In this document: positions 40,977 through 50,204 of the stretch, piece after piece
How positions within the stretch are numbered: position 1 is the stretch's first letter
How the letters are laid out: each line of letters begins with the position of its first letter
From: BRHc4a sp049325055
GTDB lineage: Bacteria > Bacillota > Desulfotomaculia > Desulfotomaculales > Desulfocucumaceae
NCBI GenBank assembly: GCA_049325055.1
Contig: JBMOPB010000024.1
Span: 216,234 to 280,233 of the forward strand
DNA: 64,000 nt
Reading direction: 5' to 3'
Translations under genes and position numbers: made by a program
The notes under the pieces: generated by a model
Told to the model about the DNA's origin: nothing
What the model saw: the letters and a program-made list of their open reading frames with translations, nothing else
Database searches by the model: none

Positions 40977-42812
40977 TTATTTGTCTTCTTTTACCTCGTA
41001 ATCTGCATCAACAACATTCTCATCCTTCTTGCCGGCCTTGCCGGCGTCGCCGGCCGGGTTGCCCCCCTGCTGGTCCGCCGTCTTCTGCTGGTACAAAAGG
41101 GTGGTAAGCTCGTAGAGAGGCTGGGTTACCGCTTCCAGCTTCTGCTTGATCAGTTCGATGTCGCTGCCCTTCATGGCCTCATTCAGATCTTCAACCGCCC
41201 TGTTGACGGTATCGACCTTGTCTTTGTCGGCCTTGTCGCCAAGCTCCTTGATGGTCTTTTCAACCTGGTAGATGACGCTGTCGGCCTGGTTGCGGGTCTC
41301 AACCTCCTCCTTGCGCTTGCGGTCGGCCTCGGCAAAGGATTCGGCGTCCTTGACCATTTTTTCAATATCTTTGTCCGAAAGCCCGCCGCCCCCGCTTAGG
41401 GTTATGCTTTGGGCCTTTCCGGTGGCAATGTCCTTGGCCGAAACATTGACTATGCCGTTGACGTCGATGTCAAACTTAACCTCTATCTGGGGAATTCCCC
41501 TGGGCGCCGGAGGTATGCCGGTGAGGGTGAACCTTCCCAGAGAGATATTATCTGCGGCCATGGCCCTTTCTCCCTGCAGCACGTTAATCTCCACGGTTGT
41601 CTGGCCGTCGGCCGCAGTGGAGAATATCTGGCTTTTGGAGGTGGGAATGGTGGTGTTCCTGTCTATAAGCCTGGTGAAAACCCCGCCCAGAGTTTCTATG
41701 CCCAGGGACAGAGGCGTCACATCCAGAAGCAGAACATCCTTTACCTCCCCTGCCAGCACTCCGGCCTGTATGGCCGCCCCTATGGCAACGCACTCGTCCG
41801 GGTTGATTCCCTTGTGGGGCTCCTTACCCAGAAACTTGCGGATTGCGTCCTGTACCGCCGGAATACGGGTGGACCCGCCCACCAGTAGAACCTTGTGAAT
41901 GTCCTTTGGCTCAAGTCCCGAGTCAGCCAGGGCCTGCCTGGTGGGTCCCATTGTTTTTTCCACCAGGTCCGCGGTCATCTCTTCGAATTTGGCCCTGGAA
42001 AGATTGATGTCCAGGTGTTTGGGGCCGTTGGCGTCGGCAGTGATAAAAGGCAGGTTGATATTGGTGGTGGCCACCCCGGAAAGCTCGATCTTGGCTTTCT
42101 CCGCCGCCTCCTTCAGCCGCTGCATGGCCATGCGGTCGCCTCTTAAGTCAATACCACTCTCCTTCTTAAACTCTGTTACCAGCCAGTCCATAACCCGCTG
42201 GTCGAAGTCATCCCCGCCAAGGCGGTTGTTTCCGCTGGTGGCCTTGACCTCGAACACGCCGTCCCCCAGTTCCAGTATGGAAACGTCAAAGGTACCGCCA
42301 CCCAGGTCAAACACCAGTATGGTCTGGTCCTGTTCCTTATCCAGCCCGTAAGCCAGTGCCGCCGCCGTAGGCTCGTTTATGATCCTCAGAACCTCAAGGC
42401 CCGCGATTTTACCCGCGTCCTTGGTGGCCTGGCGCTGAGCGTCGGTAAAGTAGGCGGGGACGGTGATTACCGCCTGTTCTACTTTATGCCCCAGGTATGC
42501 CTCGGCGTCAGTTTTAAGCTTCTGCAGTATCATGGCGGAAATTTCCTGAGGGGTATAGCCTTTTCCGTCTATGTCAACCCTGTGGTCTGTTCCCATGTGG
42601 CGCTTGATGGAACTTATGGTGCGGTCAGGGTTGCTCACCGCCTGCCTCTTTGCCACCTGCCCCACCAGGCGTTCCCCGGTCTTTGAAAATCCCACCACCG
42701 AGGGGGTCGTGCGGCCTCCCTCAGCGTTCGGTATTACCACTGCCTCCCCGCCTTCCATCACCGCCACGCAGGAGTTGGTGGTTCCCAGATCTATTCCTAT
42801 TACTTTGCCCAT
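40977..42812 (-). CDS. dnaK: Chaperone DnaK (Hsp70)
   Basis: Hsp70, 611 residues. ATPase domain with MGKVIGIDLGTTNSCVAVME, VITVPAYFTDAQRQATKDAG, LVFDLGGGTFDVSILE and KVLLVGGSTRIPAVQ; substrate-binding domain with LLLDVTPLSLGIETLGG; helical lid; acidic tail (DADYEVKEDK). All signatures are intact. Part of the HrcA-controlled operon. Confidence 0.98.
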   Translation of the reverse strand: MGKVIGIDLGTTNSCVAVMEGGEAVVIPNAEGGRTTPSVVGFSKTGERLVGQVAKRQAVSNPDRTISSIKRHMGTDHRVDIDGKGYTPQEISAMILQKLKTDAEAYLGHKVEQAVITVPAYFTDAQRQATKDAGKIAGLEVLRIINEPTAAALAYGLDKEQDQTILVFDLGGGTFDVSILELGDGVFEVKATSGNNRLGGDDFDQRVMDWLVTEFKKESGIDLRGDRMAMQRLKEAAEKAKIELSGVATTNINLPFITADANGPKHLDINLSRAKFEEMTADLVEKTMGPTRQALADSGLEPKDIHKVLLVGGSTRIPAVQDAIRKFLGKEPHKGINPDECVAIGAAIQAGVLAGEVKDVLLLDVTPLSLGIETLGGVFTRLIDRNTTIPTSKSQIFSTAADGQTTVEINVLQGERAMAADNISLGRFTLTGIPPAPRGIPQIEVKFDIDVNGIVNVSAKDIATGKAQSITLSGGGGLSDKDIEKMVKDAESFAEADRKRKEEVETRNQADSVIYQVEKTIKELGDKADKDKVDTVNRAVEDLNEAMKGSDIELIKQKLEAVTQPLYELTTLLYQQKTADQQGGNPAGDAGKAGKKDENVVDADYEVKEDK

Positions 42813-42892
42813 TGCAACCTCCCCTTCAATACTGGCTGATATATTATAAATATTTTTTTACTGCCCAATCAATACGTCCAGGGCCAGTTATA

Positions 42893-43501
42893 TCACACGG
42901 CCACTTTCACCATAGCCGGCCTGATGACCTTGCCCTTGAGCGTGTAACCCTTTCTGAATTCCTCTATTACCGTGTTTTCGGGATGATCGCCGCATTCCTC
43001 CCTCATTACGGCCTCGTGTATTTCAGGATTGAACTGCTCTCCCACGGTGGGAATAATCTCAATCCCCTCCCGGGCCAATATGTCGTTAATCTGCCTGCCT
43101 ATCATTTCCACGCCTTCGGCCAGTTTCCCGGAATCACCGTCTTTAGCCGCCAGCGCCCTTTCCAGATTGTCGATCACGGGCAAGAGAGCGGTGATAATCT
43201 GCTCTCCGGCATATTTTATAAGGTCTTCCCTTTCCTTGGCCACGCGCTTTCTATAGTTATCAAAATCTGCCTGCATCCTGGCCAGGCGGTTGAAATAATC
43301 TTCCGCCTTTGCCTTTTCCCCGGCCAGCATCCTCATTAGATTTTCTTTTTCGCCGTCCGCCGGCTGATCCTGCACATCCTCCCCGGGGGTTCCGTCAGCA
43401 GCAGCTTCCTCCGTTCCGGCCTGCCGGGTCTCCTCCGGAGCCTCCGTTTCATTTATTATTTCCGGTTCTTTGTCAAGGACTTTAGTATCCCGTTCCTGCA
43501 C
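42893..43501 (-). CDS. grpE: Nucleotide exchange factor GrpE
   Basis: GrpE, 202 residues, releases ADP from DnaK. An acidic, disordered N-terminus is followed by a long dimerisation helix (about 60-115, RMQADFDNYRKRVAKEREDL) and the beta-domain with GVEMIGRQIN, FNPEIHEAV and RKGYTLKGKVIRPAMVKVA. GTG 43501 is preferred: GAGGTGA lies seven bases upstream, while the frame open to 43546 begins before that site. Confidence 0.93.
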   Translation of the reverse strand: MQERDTKVLDKEPEIINETEAPEETRQAGTEEAAADGTPGEDVQDQPADGEKENLMRMLAGEKAKAEDYFNRLARMQADFDNYRKRVAKEREDLIKYAGEQIITALLPVIDNLERALAAKDGDSGKLAEGVEMIGRQINDILAREGIEIIPTVGEQFNPEIHEAVMREECGDHPENTVIEEFRKGYTLKGKVIRPAMVKVAV

Positions 43502-43546
43502 GCCACATTCACCTCTTTTGACAGCTTTATTCCAAATCGGCCGCAT

Positions 43547-45106
43547 TTATTTGTCCTGTTCACGCAGATCTTTCTCTTCCCGCTTCTTAATTATGGTATC
43601 TATTCTTAAAATGGCCTCGGCAATCTCCCCTGCCGCCTTCAGTGCGTAAGTTTTAACGGGAGCGGGGTCAACCACTCCGGCTTCAAACATGTCCCTTATC
43701 TCCCCGGTGTCGCAGTCCACAGCAAGGGAATCCCTGCCGCTTTCAGCCTGTGCGGCGATAACGTCCCCCAGCTTTTCCAGGGGGTTGAAGCCCGCATTAC
43801 CCACTATCTGGGCCATGGGCCTCTTCAGGGCCTCCACCACGCAGTCCACACCGTAAACCGACATGCCGCGCATGCCTGACCGAATTTTTTCCACATCCAC
43901 GGCCCCGGCCAGTTCCACTGCGCCTCCTCCGGGAACCACTCCACCCCTCACAGCAGCCTGAACAGCTGCTGCAGCATCCTTTGCTATACGCTGGCGCTCC
44001 CCCACCACCTCGGCGGTGGCGGCGCCCACCAGAACCGTGGCCATTGACTTGCCCGCACCATCCTGTATCCATACCTGTTCCAGTTTCTCGTCGTTAAACA
44101 CCCTCCGGGCCTTGCCCAGAAAACTCCGCAACTGGTCAGGGTCCTTTCTCAGCCCGTTCCGCTTGATCATGCGGGCGCCGGTGTGATCGGCGGCCTTGCG
44201 CAGATCGGCCGACATAACCCGCTGGATAACCATCACGCCGGCGTCTGTCAGTATTTCCTCGGCAATCTCGTTGACCCCCCGGTCCACCAGAACCAGGCTT
44301 ACTCCTATCTCAACTATTTTATTTATATTTTCCCGGAACTGGTTCTGCAGCTCCATGTACCGGGCAAAGCCCGCTTCGGTGGCCAGGGCCTCGTCCTCCA
44401 TCTCCTCGGGTTCCAGGGCGTCGTCAACCACAAGAACAAGGGCATCTTCCAGTTCCACCGGCATCTGCCGGTTCATTCTCTCCTTGCTTATGATAACCCC
44501 TTTAAAAACCTGGTTTTCCGCCCCTTCTTCCGAAACCACAGTGTCGGCCAGCCTGAATGTCCGGTCCAGAAGCTTTTCCCTGCCCACCATCCCGGCGGCG
44601 CCAACCACCAGGTCGGCTATGTCGTCATGCCCCCTCCCGGCAATCAGTGCAACCTGCCTTACCATGGGGTCGCCTATGTCCTCTATGGTCCTTACCCGCC
44701 TGGTTATGGACTCTATGCCGGCCCTGACGCCGGCCCTCAGCCCCTCGATCACCCGGGCCACAGGAACTCCCCTGGACACCTGCTCAACCCCTGATCCTAC
44801 CAGCGCCCCCGCCAGCACGGTGGCGGTTGTGGTGCCGTCACCTATTTCCTCCTGCTGGGCCCTGGCAATATTTATCAACATCCTGGCAGCGGGATGATTT
44901 GCCTCCATCATAGTAAGTATGGTCACCCCGTCATTGGTGATGACCACTTCCCCGAACTTATCCACCAGCATGGTGTCCAGCCCCTTGGGGCCAAGTGTGC
45001 CCTCAACCGCCGAGGCAATAGCCCGGATGGCATTGGCATTGGAAACCAGGGCGGCAAGGCGCTCGTTCACCTCGGCCCCGGTGCTGGCCTGCTGTTTAAG
45101 ACTCAT
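43547..45106 (-). CDS. Archaeal-type (group II-like, bacterial group III) chaperonin
   Basis: A 519-residue chaperonin of thermosome/TCP-1 type, not GroEL. Seen: VEGTLGPKGLDTMLVDKFGE, TNDGVTILTMMEANHPAA, IARAQQEEIGDGTTTATVLA (catalytic GDGTT), and VVPGGGAVELAGA in the second equatorial half. Residues 200-345 form the apical domain with a built-in-lid type insertion (LEPEEMEDEALATEAGF). Such chaperonins are known in a few Firmicutes such as Carboxydothermus, also in dnaK operons. It starts three bases from hrcA's end and is followed by grpE, so it shares the CIRCE-controlled promoter. Confidence 0.9.
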   Translation of the reverse strand: MSLKQQASTGAEVNERLAALVSNANAIRAIASAVEGTLGPKGLDTMLVDKFGEVVITNDGVTILTMMEANHPAARMLINIARAQQEEIGDGTTTATVLAGALVGSGVEQVSRGVPVARVIEGLRAGVRAGIESITRRVRTIEDIGDPMVRQVALIAGRGHDDIADLVVGAAGMVGREKLLDRTFRLADTVVSEEGAENQVFKGVIISKERMNRQMPVELEDALVLVVDDALEPEEMEDEALATEAGFARYMELQNQFRENINKIVEIGVSLVLVDRGVNEIAEEILTDAGVMVIQRVMSADLRKAADHTGARMIKRNGLRKDPDQLRSFLGKARRVFNDEKLEQVWIQDGAGKSMATVLVGAATAEVVGERQRIAKDAAAAVQAAVRGGVVPGGGAVELAGAVDVEKIRSGMRGMSVYGVDCVVEALKRPMAQIVGNAGFNPLEKLGDVIAAQAESGRDSLAVDCDTGEIRDMFEAGVVDPAPVKTYALKAAGEIAEAILRIDTIIKKREEKDLREQDK

Positions 45107-45109
45107 TTT

Positions 45110-46153
45110 TTATCTCCATCCCTTAAACATTTTTTCCAGCGTAAGTGAGAGGTTTTGTGTCATGTGCTCAACCACGCTGACCACCCAGGCGTAGTCCATC
45201 CTGGTGGGTCCAAGAACCCCCAGTGTGCCCGCGGGCTTTCCGTCCATGTGGTAGGTGGCCAGCACAACGCTGCAGTCCTTTACCTCTTCACTGTTCAGCT
45301 CTGTTCCTATGCGGACCGCCAGTCCCTCTTGCGGAACATTTTTCTCCAGGAGGCTGCGCAGCAGTTCCTCCTGCTCCAGGAGGCCCAAAAGGGTCTTGAC
45401 CTTCTCAATATTCTTGAACTCGGGCTGGTTCAGTATGTTGAAAACCCCGCCCATGTACACCTTGTCTTCACGGTTTAAGGTCAGCCCCTGATGTATGAGG
45501 TGCATGGCCAGGTCAAGTATATTTTTATGCTTGGAAAGCTCATAATAGATTTCCCTGATTAGGGTTAGCTTTATCTTATCGATGGTTAGGCCCTGCAATT
45601 TGGCGTTAAAAACCCCGGATATGGTATCCAGGTCCACCTGGGTAACCTCTTCGGGCACCTGAATAATGCTGTGCTGCAGGGTTCCGGTGCTTAATACCAC
45701 TATAACCATAGACTGGCCCGGACTCATCAGCACCAGCTGTATGTGCTTGAAGGTGCTTAAGTTCGTTCTCGGGGTCATTACCACTGCGGCGTAGTTGGTC
45801 ATCTGGGAAAGTATGTTGCTGGTCCGGCTGACCACCTGGCCGATATCCCTTACCTTTTTCTCGTATCCCCTTCGGATTATCTCCTCTTCCTGACTGGTGA
45901 GGTCCTTTTTTTTCATCAGGAAATCGACATAATACCTGTAGCCCTTCTGGGAAGGTATTCTGCCGGCCGAGGTGTGGGGCTGCTCGATATACCCCAGTTC
46001 TTCCAGGTCCGACATCTCGTTCCTGATGGTGGCGGGACTGACCCCAAGGTCGAATTTCCGGGAAATGGTCCGTGATCCCACTGGCTCTGCAGTGGAGATA
46101 TAATCCATTATTATTGCCAGGAGTACCTGCTGTTTACGGGCATCCATTTTCAT
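45110..46153 (-). CDS. hrcA: Heat-shock repressor HrcA
   Basis: Repressor of class I heat-shock genes, 347 residues, binding CIRCE. An N-terminal winged helix (RKQQVLLAIIMDYISTAEPV, FDLGVSPATIRNEMSDLEEL, GYIEQPHTSAGRIPS) is followed by the GAF-like domain, and C-terminal GVLGPTRMDYAWVVSVVEHM. A CIRCE element lies 18 bases upstream, giving autoregulation of hrcA-chaperonin-grpE-dnaK-dnaJ. Confidence 0.97.
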   Translation of the reverse strand: MKMDARKQQVLLAIIMDYISTAEPVGSRTISRKFDLGVSPATIRNEMSDLEELGYIEQPHTSAGRIPSQKGYRYYVDFLMKKKDLTSQEEEIIRRGYEKKVRDIGQVVSRTSNILSQMTNYAAVVMTPRTNLSTFKHIQLVLMSPGQSMVIVVLSTGTLQHSIIQVPEEVTQVDLDTISGVFNAKLQGLTIDKIKLTLIREIYYELSKHKNILDLAMHLIHQGLTLNREDKVYMGGVFNILNQPEFKNIEKVKTLLGLLEQEELLRSLLEKNVPQEGLAVRIGTELNSEEVKDCSVVLATYHMDGKPAGTLGVLGPTRMDYAWVVSVVEHMTQNLSLTLEKMFKGWR

Positions 46154-46171
46154 TCCGGATCACCACCCTTG

Positions 46172-46198
46172 TTAGCACTCTCTTTAATCGAGTGCTAA
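46172..46198 (-). promoter_or_regulatory. CIRCE operator (HrcA binding site)
   Basis: TTAGCACTC-N9-GAGTGCTAA, an exact consensus inverted repeat, between the promoter and hrcA. Confidence 0.98.
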
Positions 46199-46210
46199 AC
46201 CTCTACGTAA

Positions 46211-46239
46211 AAAATAGCACCGGACACCTATTTTGTCAA
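46211..46239 (-). promoter_or_regulatory. Sigma-A promoter of the hrcA-dnaK operon
   Basis: Minus strand TTGACA (46239-46234), 17-base spacer, TATTTT (46216-46211). The CIRCE operator begins 12 bases downstream of the -10 box, where bound HrcA would block initiation. Confidence 0.88.
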
Positions 46240-46300
46240 GCGAAACCGGCAACAAAAAAGACCTCTCCAATCTAGCATAACCTGATTGATTTAAAAAAAA

Positions 46301-47440
46301 TCAGCTCACAAACTCGGCAAACACTATGTTTCCCAGTAAAAGCCCCTTTTCCGTCAGGCGAATACGCCTTTCGTCCGCCTCGATCAGCCCGAGGCCGGCC
46401 AGGTGCTTAATCTGTGCCCCGTAAACTTCTTCGACAGACTTACCGAACCTCTCCCTGAACTCCCCCCTGTCCAGTCCCTCAACGAGCCTTAAACCCAGAA
46501 AAACCGTTTCGGACATCTCATTTTCCAGGTCCATTTCTTCCTCCCGGCATTCAGGTAAAACCCCGGCCGAGAGTTTGTCAGCGTAGCGACGAAGTAGCGG
46601 CTCGTTGGAAAAACGCCTGCCCGCCATAAAGGAGTGGGCAGCAGGGCCCAGCCCCAGGTAGTCACGGTTAAGCCAGTACCGCAGATTGTGGCGGCAAAGC
46701 CTCCCGGGCAGCGCAAAATTTGAAATCTCGTAATGGACGTATCCCCGGCTTTTAAGGCAGTCCACCAGGTATTTGTACATGTCGGCCTCCAGGTCCTCCG
46801 GGCACGGCTCCACGCGGCCTTTTTCCGCGCTTTCGAAAAGAGGAGTGCCCTCCTCCAGGTGAAGGCCGTATGCTGATATATGATCCGGCATTAAACCGGC
46901 CACCCGGTTGAGGCACTCCCTCCACTGTTCAAAACTCTGCCCCGGTATACCGAATATAAGATCAACGTTTATATTGTCAAAACCTCTATCCCGGGCCTGA
47001 TTAAATGAATTCACAGCTTCTTCGAAGGAGTGAATCCTTCCAAGAACATGGAGAAGTTCCGGCTGACAGGCCTGTATCCCGATGCTTATCCTGTTGACGC
47101 CATGCTCCCCCAACACAGCCAGCTTGTATCCGTCCACCGTGCCGGGATTGGCCTCCACCGATATTTCGGCGTCATGGGATACGTCAAAATGCGAATAAAC
47201 AGTTTCAAACAGCGTTCCCAAAACTTTAACGGGCAGGCAGGTTGGTGTCCCACCACCCATGTACACCGTGTCGACCTTTCTCTCCTCCGGCGAAAGCATA
47301 CCGGCCCTTATACCTATCTCCCTGGACAGTGCGTCGATATAATTGAAAACTTCCCCTTCATTCACGGGGTAGGATGTGAAAGCGCAGTACCGGCACTTCC
47401 TTATGCAGAAAGGTACGTGAATGTACAGGCCGATTCCCAT
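46301..47440 (-). CDS. hemW: HemW (radical SAM heme chaperone, HemN-like)
   Basis: Radical-SAM protein of 379 residues beginning MGIGLYIHVPFCIRKCRYCA, where CxxxCxxC holds the cluster. VDTVYMGGGTPTCL and NPGTVDGYKLAVL follow. The HemW C-terminal domain has LRYWLNRDYLGLGPAAHSFM. HemW homologues bind heme and are distinct from coproporphyrinogen dehydrogenase HemN. It is placed lepA-small gene-hemW-hrcA as in Firmicutes generally. Confidence 0.93.
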   Translation of the reverse strand: MGIGLYIHVPFCIRKCRYCAFTSYPVNEGEVFNYIDALSREIGIRAGMLSPEERKVDTVYMGGGTPTCLPVKVLGTLFETVYSHFDVSHDAEISVEANPGTVDGYKLAVLGEHGVNRISIGIQACQPELLHVLGRIHSFEEAVNSFNQARDRGFDNINVDLIFGIPGQSFEQWRECLNRVAGLMPDHISAYGLHLEEGTPLFESAEKGRVEPCPEDLEADMYKYLVDCLKSRGYVHYEISNFALPGRLCRHNLRYWLNRDYLGLGPAAHSFMAGRRFSNEPLLRRYADKLSAGVLPECREEEMDLENEMSETVFLGLRLVEGLDRGEFRERFGKSVEEVYGAQIKHLAGLGLIEADERRIRLTEKGLLLGNIVFAEFVS

Positions 47441-47504
47441 GACGGGACCCCCTTGAGCTATGGTGATGACAGGTCAAATAAGCTGTCAGCTATACCGCTG
47501 GAAA

Positions 47505-47616
47505 TTAAAAACCACAGAGACCACAGAGTACACAGAGAAAAAACAGAATGAAAACCGGCTTTCCTTCTTCCCCTTTAAGATCTCTGTACTCTCTGTGGGC
47601 TCTGTGGTTTAATTTT
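47505..47616. repeat. ACCACAGAG long imperfect palindrome
   Basis: The left arm (AAAACCACAGAGACCACAGA, continuing GTACACAGAG) is mirrored by the right arm (CTCTGTACTCTCTGTGGGCT, continuing CTGTGGTTT). The motif is of the CACAGAG dispersed-repeat kind seen in many bacteria. It lies downstream of the small gene at 47808, in the 47441-47807 gap. Confidence 0.75.
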
Positions 47617-47617
47617 T

Positions 47618-47642
47618 TTAAAAAAGGGGCTGCCGCCCCTTC
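47618..47642 (-). terminator. Intrinsic terminator
   Basis: On the minus strand AAGGGGC-GGCA-GCCCCTT followed by TTTT. It probably ends transcription from lepA and the small gene ahead of hemW. Confidence 0.75.
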
Positions 47643-47701
47643 GGACGGTATCACGTCCTCAATCCCGCACTAAAGCAAGGGGGACACCCCCTACCCCCCG
47701 T

Positions 47702-47748
47702 GTATAGGAAACTATCCGCAGAATTCCTTTGGAGCAAATTTCCTATAC
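47702..47748. repeat. 10-bp perfect inverted repeat
   Basis: GTATAGGAAA (47702-47711) and TTTCCTATAC (47739-47748) around a 27-base loop, just downstream of the small gene. Confidence 0.5.
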
Positions 47749-47807
47749 CTTATACTAAACCGGCCCTGCCCGGAAGGCCGCCATCGGTGACCCTTGACAG
47801 GGCGCTT

Positions 47808-48044
47808 CTATACCTGTCTCTTTCCCAGCTTCCTGGCCAGCTCCGAAACAAGTAAATCCTCTCTTCCGGGAGACTCTTTGAGCCACCCCTTGACGATTTT
47901 CCATGTCTCGTTGCACTGCTGGCCGGCTCCGGCCCCCACCAGCTCCCGCACAGCCAGGTCCAGGGCCTTTCGTTCCTCTTTATTGGCCGGCTGAACTCCC
48001 GCCCTTTCAAAAATCCCCTTGAGATGCCTGAGATAACAGCTCAT
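47808..48044 (-). CDS. Small conserved protein downstream of lepA
   Basis: A 78-residue helical protein: MSCYLRHLKGIFERAG, then NKEERKALDLAVRELVG and ETWKIVKGWLKESPG. ATG 48044 has AGGTGA eight bases upstream; TTG 48050 is also in frame. It starts 28 bases after lepA, so it is almost certainly co-transcribed. The charged amphipathic pattern with an N-terminal LRHLK helix and an invariant-looking CNETWK suggests a real family, but no function is known to me. Confidence 0.7.
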   Translation of the reverse strand: MSCYLRHLKGIFERAGVQPANKEERKALDLAVRELVGAGAGQQCNETWKIVKGWLKESPGREDLLVSELARKLGKRQV

Positions 48045-48071
48045 ATACAACTCACCTTCAAGTTATTTGTA

Positions 48072-49877
48072 TCATTCTTTAACTGAGAGGACCGCCATGA
48101 AAGCCTCCTGGGGAATCTCCACATTCCCCACCTGTTTCATGCGCTTCTTCCCTTCCTTTTGCTTCTCCAGGAGCTTTTTCTTTCTGGTGATATCCCCGCC
48201 GTAGCACTTGGCAAGAACATCCTTGCGCCTGGCCTTTATGGTCTCCCTGGCAACAATCTTGTTTCCTATGGCCGCCTGGACCGGGATTTCAAAAAGCTGT
48301 CGCGGTATGAGGCCCCGGAGTTTTTCTACCAGCTGGCGGCCGCGCCCGTATGCCTTATCGGTATGCACAATGCTGGTCAGGGCATCAAGGGGATCCCCGT
48401 TTATAAGTATATCCAGCTTGACAAGCTTGCTCTCCCGGTATCCCGACAGTTCGTAGTCCAGGGAGGCGTAACCCCTGGTCCTGGACTTCAACTGGTCAAA
48501 ATAATCGTAAATAATCTCGCTTAAGGGGAGATCGTATGAAAGCATCACCCTGCTCTCCCCCATGTATTCCATGTTCTTGAAAATGCCCCTCTTTTCCTGG
48601 GACAGCTCCATAATTGCCCCCACAAAATCTTTGGGTACCATTATGGTGGCGGACACGTAAGGCTCCTCTGTCTTTTCAATTTTGCCGGGGGGTGGCAGCT
48701 TGGTGGGGTTGTCTATTTCCAGAACCTCCCCGGAGGTGGTGGTAATCCTGTATACCACGCTGGGGGCGGTCGTAATCAGGTCCAGGTGGTACTCCCTCTC
48801 AAGCCTCTCCTGGATTATTTCCATGTGCAAAAGCCCCAGGAATCCGCAACGGAACCCGAACCCCAATGCCTCTGAGTTTTCCGGCTCATATACCAGGGAA
48901 GCGTCGTTTAGCTTAAGCTTGTCCAGCGCGTCCCTCAAGTCCCCGTACTGTACATTGTCCACCGGGTATAGCCCGCAGTAGACCATGGGGGTTACCTTGC
49001 GATAGCCCGGCAGTGGATCGGAAGCCGGCCTTGCGGCGCCGGTTATGGTGTCTCCCACCCTGCTGTCCTTAACGTTCTTTATGCTTGCCGCTATAAAGCC
49101 CACTTCGCCTGTATCCAGCATATCCACGGACATCATTGAGGGGCGGAAAATACCCACCTCGTCCACCTCGAATTCCTTTCCGGTGGACATCATCCGTATC
49201 AGGTCTCCCTTTGCCAGTTTCCCCTCCATCACGCGAACGTAGGCAATGACACCTTTATATGAATCGTAGTGGGAATCGAAAATAAGGGCTCTTAAGGGGC
49301 TGTCCTGCTTCCCGGAGGGCGGCGGAATCCTTTGCACCACCTTCTCCAGCACCTCTTCAACGCCCTCTCCAGTCTTTGCCGACACCAGCACCGCATCCGA
49401 AGTGTCCAGCCCGATGACATCCTCTATCTCTCTCCTGACCCGTCCCGGGTCGGCGCTGGGGAGGTCGATTTTATTAATCACCGGGATTATCTCCAGGTTG
49501 TTTTCAATAGCCATGTACACATTGGCCAGGGTCTGCGCCTCTATACCCTGGGCCGCGTCCACCACCAGGAGGGCCCCCTCGCAGGCGGCAAGGCTCCTGG
49601 ACACCTCGTAGGAAAAGTCAACATGTCCTGGTGTGTCTATAAGATTCAGCTGGTACGTCTTCCCGTCCCTGGCAGTATACCTGAGGCGGACCGCCTGCAT
49701 CTTGATGGTGATGCCGCGCTCCCTTTCCAGGTCCATCTGGTCCAGGACCTGGGCGGTCATTTCCCTCTGGCTCAAAGCCCCGGTAAGCTCCAAAAGCCTG
49801 TCCGCCAGAGTGGACTTGCCATGGTCTATGTGGGCTATTATGCAAAAATTTCTTACTAGGCTCTGATCTCTGTCCAA
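48072..49877 (-). CDS. lepA: Elongation factor 4 (LepA)
   Basis: Ribosomal back-translocase GTPase, 601 residues from TTG 49877. G domain with IAHIDHGKSTLADRLLELTG (G1), DTPGHVDFSYEVSRSLAACE (G3) and NKID (G4). Domains II, III and V follow and the LepA-specific C-terminal domain (AIGNKIVARETIKARRKDVL, AKCYGGDITRKKKLLEKQKE). GGGAGG lies eight bases before TTG 49877, which also gives the usual family N-terminus; the frame opens at another TTG (49916). First gene of the long leftward block. Confidence 0.96.
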   Translation of the reverse strand: MDRDQSLVRNFCIIAHIDHGKSTLADRLLELTGALSQREMTAQVLDQMDLERERGITIKMQAVRLRYTARDGKTYQLNLIDTPGHVDFSYEVSRSLAACEGALLVVDAAQGIEAQTLANVYMAIENNLEIIPVINKIDLPSADPGRVRREIEDVIGLDTSDAVLVSAKTGEGVEEVLEKVVQRIPPPSGKQDSPLRALIFDSHYDSYKGVIAYVRVMEGKLAKGDLIRMMSTGKEFEVDEVGIFRPSMMSVDMLDTGEVGFIAASIKNVKDSRVGDTITGAARPASDPLPGYRKVTPMVYCGLYPVDNVQYGDLRDALDKLKLNDASLVYEPENSEALGFGFRCGFLGLLHMEIIQERLEREYHLDLITTAPSVVYRITTTSGEVLEIDNPTKLPPPGKIEKTEEPYVSATIMVPKDFVGAIMELSQEKRGIFKNMEYMGESRVMLSYDLPLSEIIYDYFDQLKSRTRGYASLDYELSGYRESKLVKLDILINGDPLDALTSIVHTDKAYGRGRQLVEKLRGLIPRQLFEIPVQAAIGNKIVARETIKARRKDVLAKCYGGDITRKKKLLEKQKEGKKRMKQVGNVEIPQEAFMAVLSVKE

Positions 49878-49997
49878 AATGACTTTCCTCCCGCCTGGTG
49901 ACTTTCGTGCATCCAATGTGAAATTATATCAGAGGAGGTCGGAAAAGTCTATCCGCCGCTTCGGCTCCTGACAAGAGAGACTGCAAGTAACAGCAAA

Positions 49998-50022
49998 GGG
50001 ATCCCTATTTCGAAGGGAACCC
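49998..50022 (-). terminator. Weak hairpin at end of ger cluster
   Basis: On the minus strand GGGTTCCCT/AGGGATCCC makes a 9-bp stem with one mismatch and a short T run. It overlaps the end of the gerB fragment. Confidence 0.4.
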
Positions 50023-50187
50023 CGTTACGGTGGCCAGAATAACAGCCATCCAGCCGTCCTGTTTGGTGCCGTTTACTACTGCCGAGGGGATAATGATAAA
50101 AGCGCTGGCTAAAAGGAAATTTAACATCAGGAGCAGTTCCTGGCTGCCGGATATCTTACCTTCTTCCCGCACGTCCGCTACCTCCAT
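50005..50187 (-). pseudogene. gerB N-terminal fragment
   Basis: A 60-codon frame: EGKISGSQELLLMLNFLLAS, then AFIIIPSAVVNGTKQDGWMA and VILATVTG before FPSK and a stop. This is the first membrane-spanning part of a GerB/spore-germination permease (compare LMMSMVLPTAILTIPAIAVK in the gene at 52802), cut after about two helices. It is the third gerB-type sequence in this cluster and cannot be functional alone. Confidence 0.8.
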
Positions 50188-50204
50188 AAACCATGTTGCC
50201 CCGG

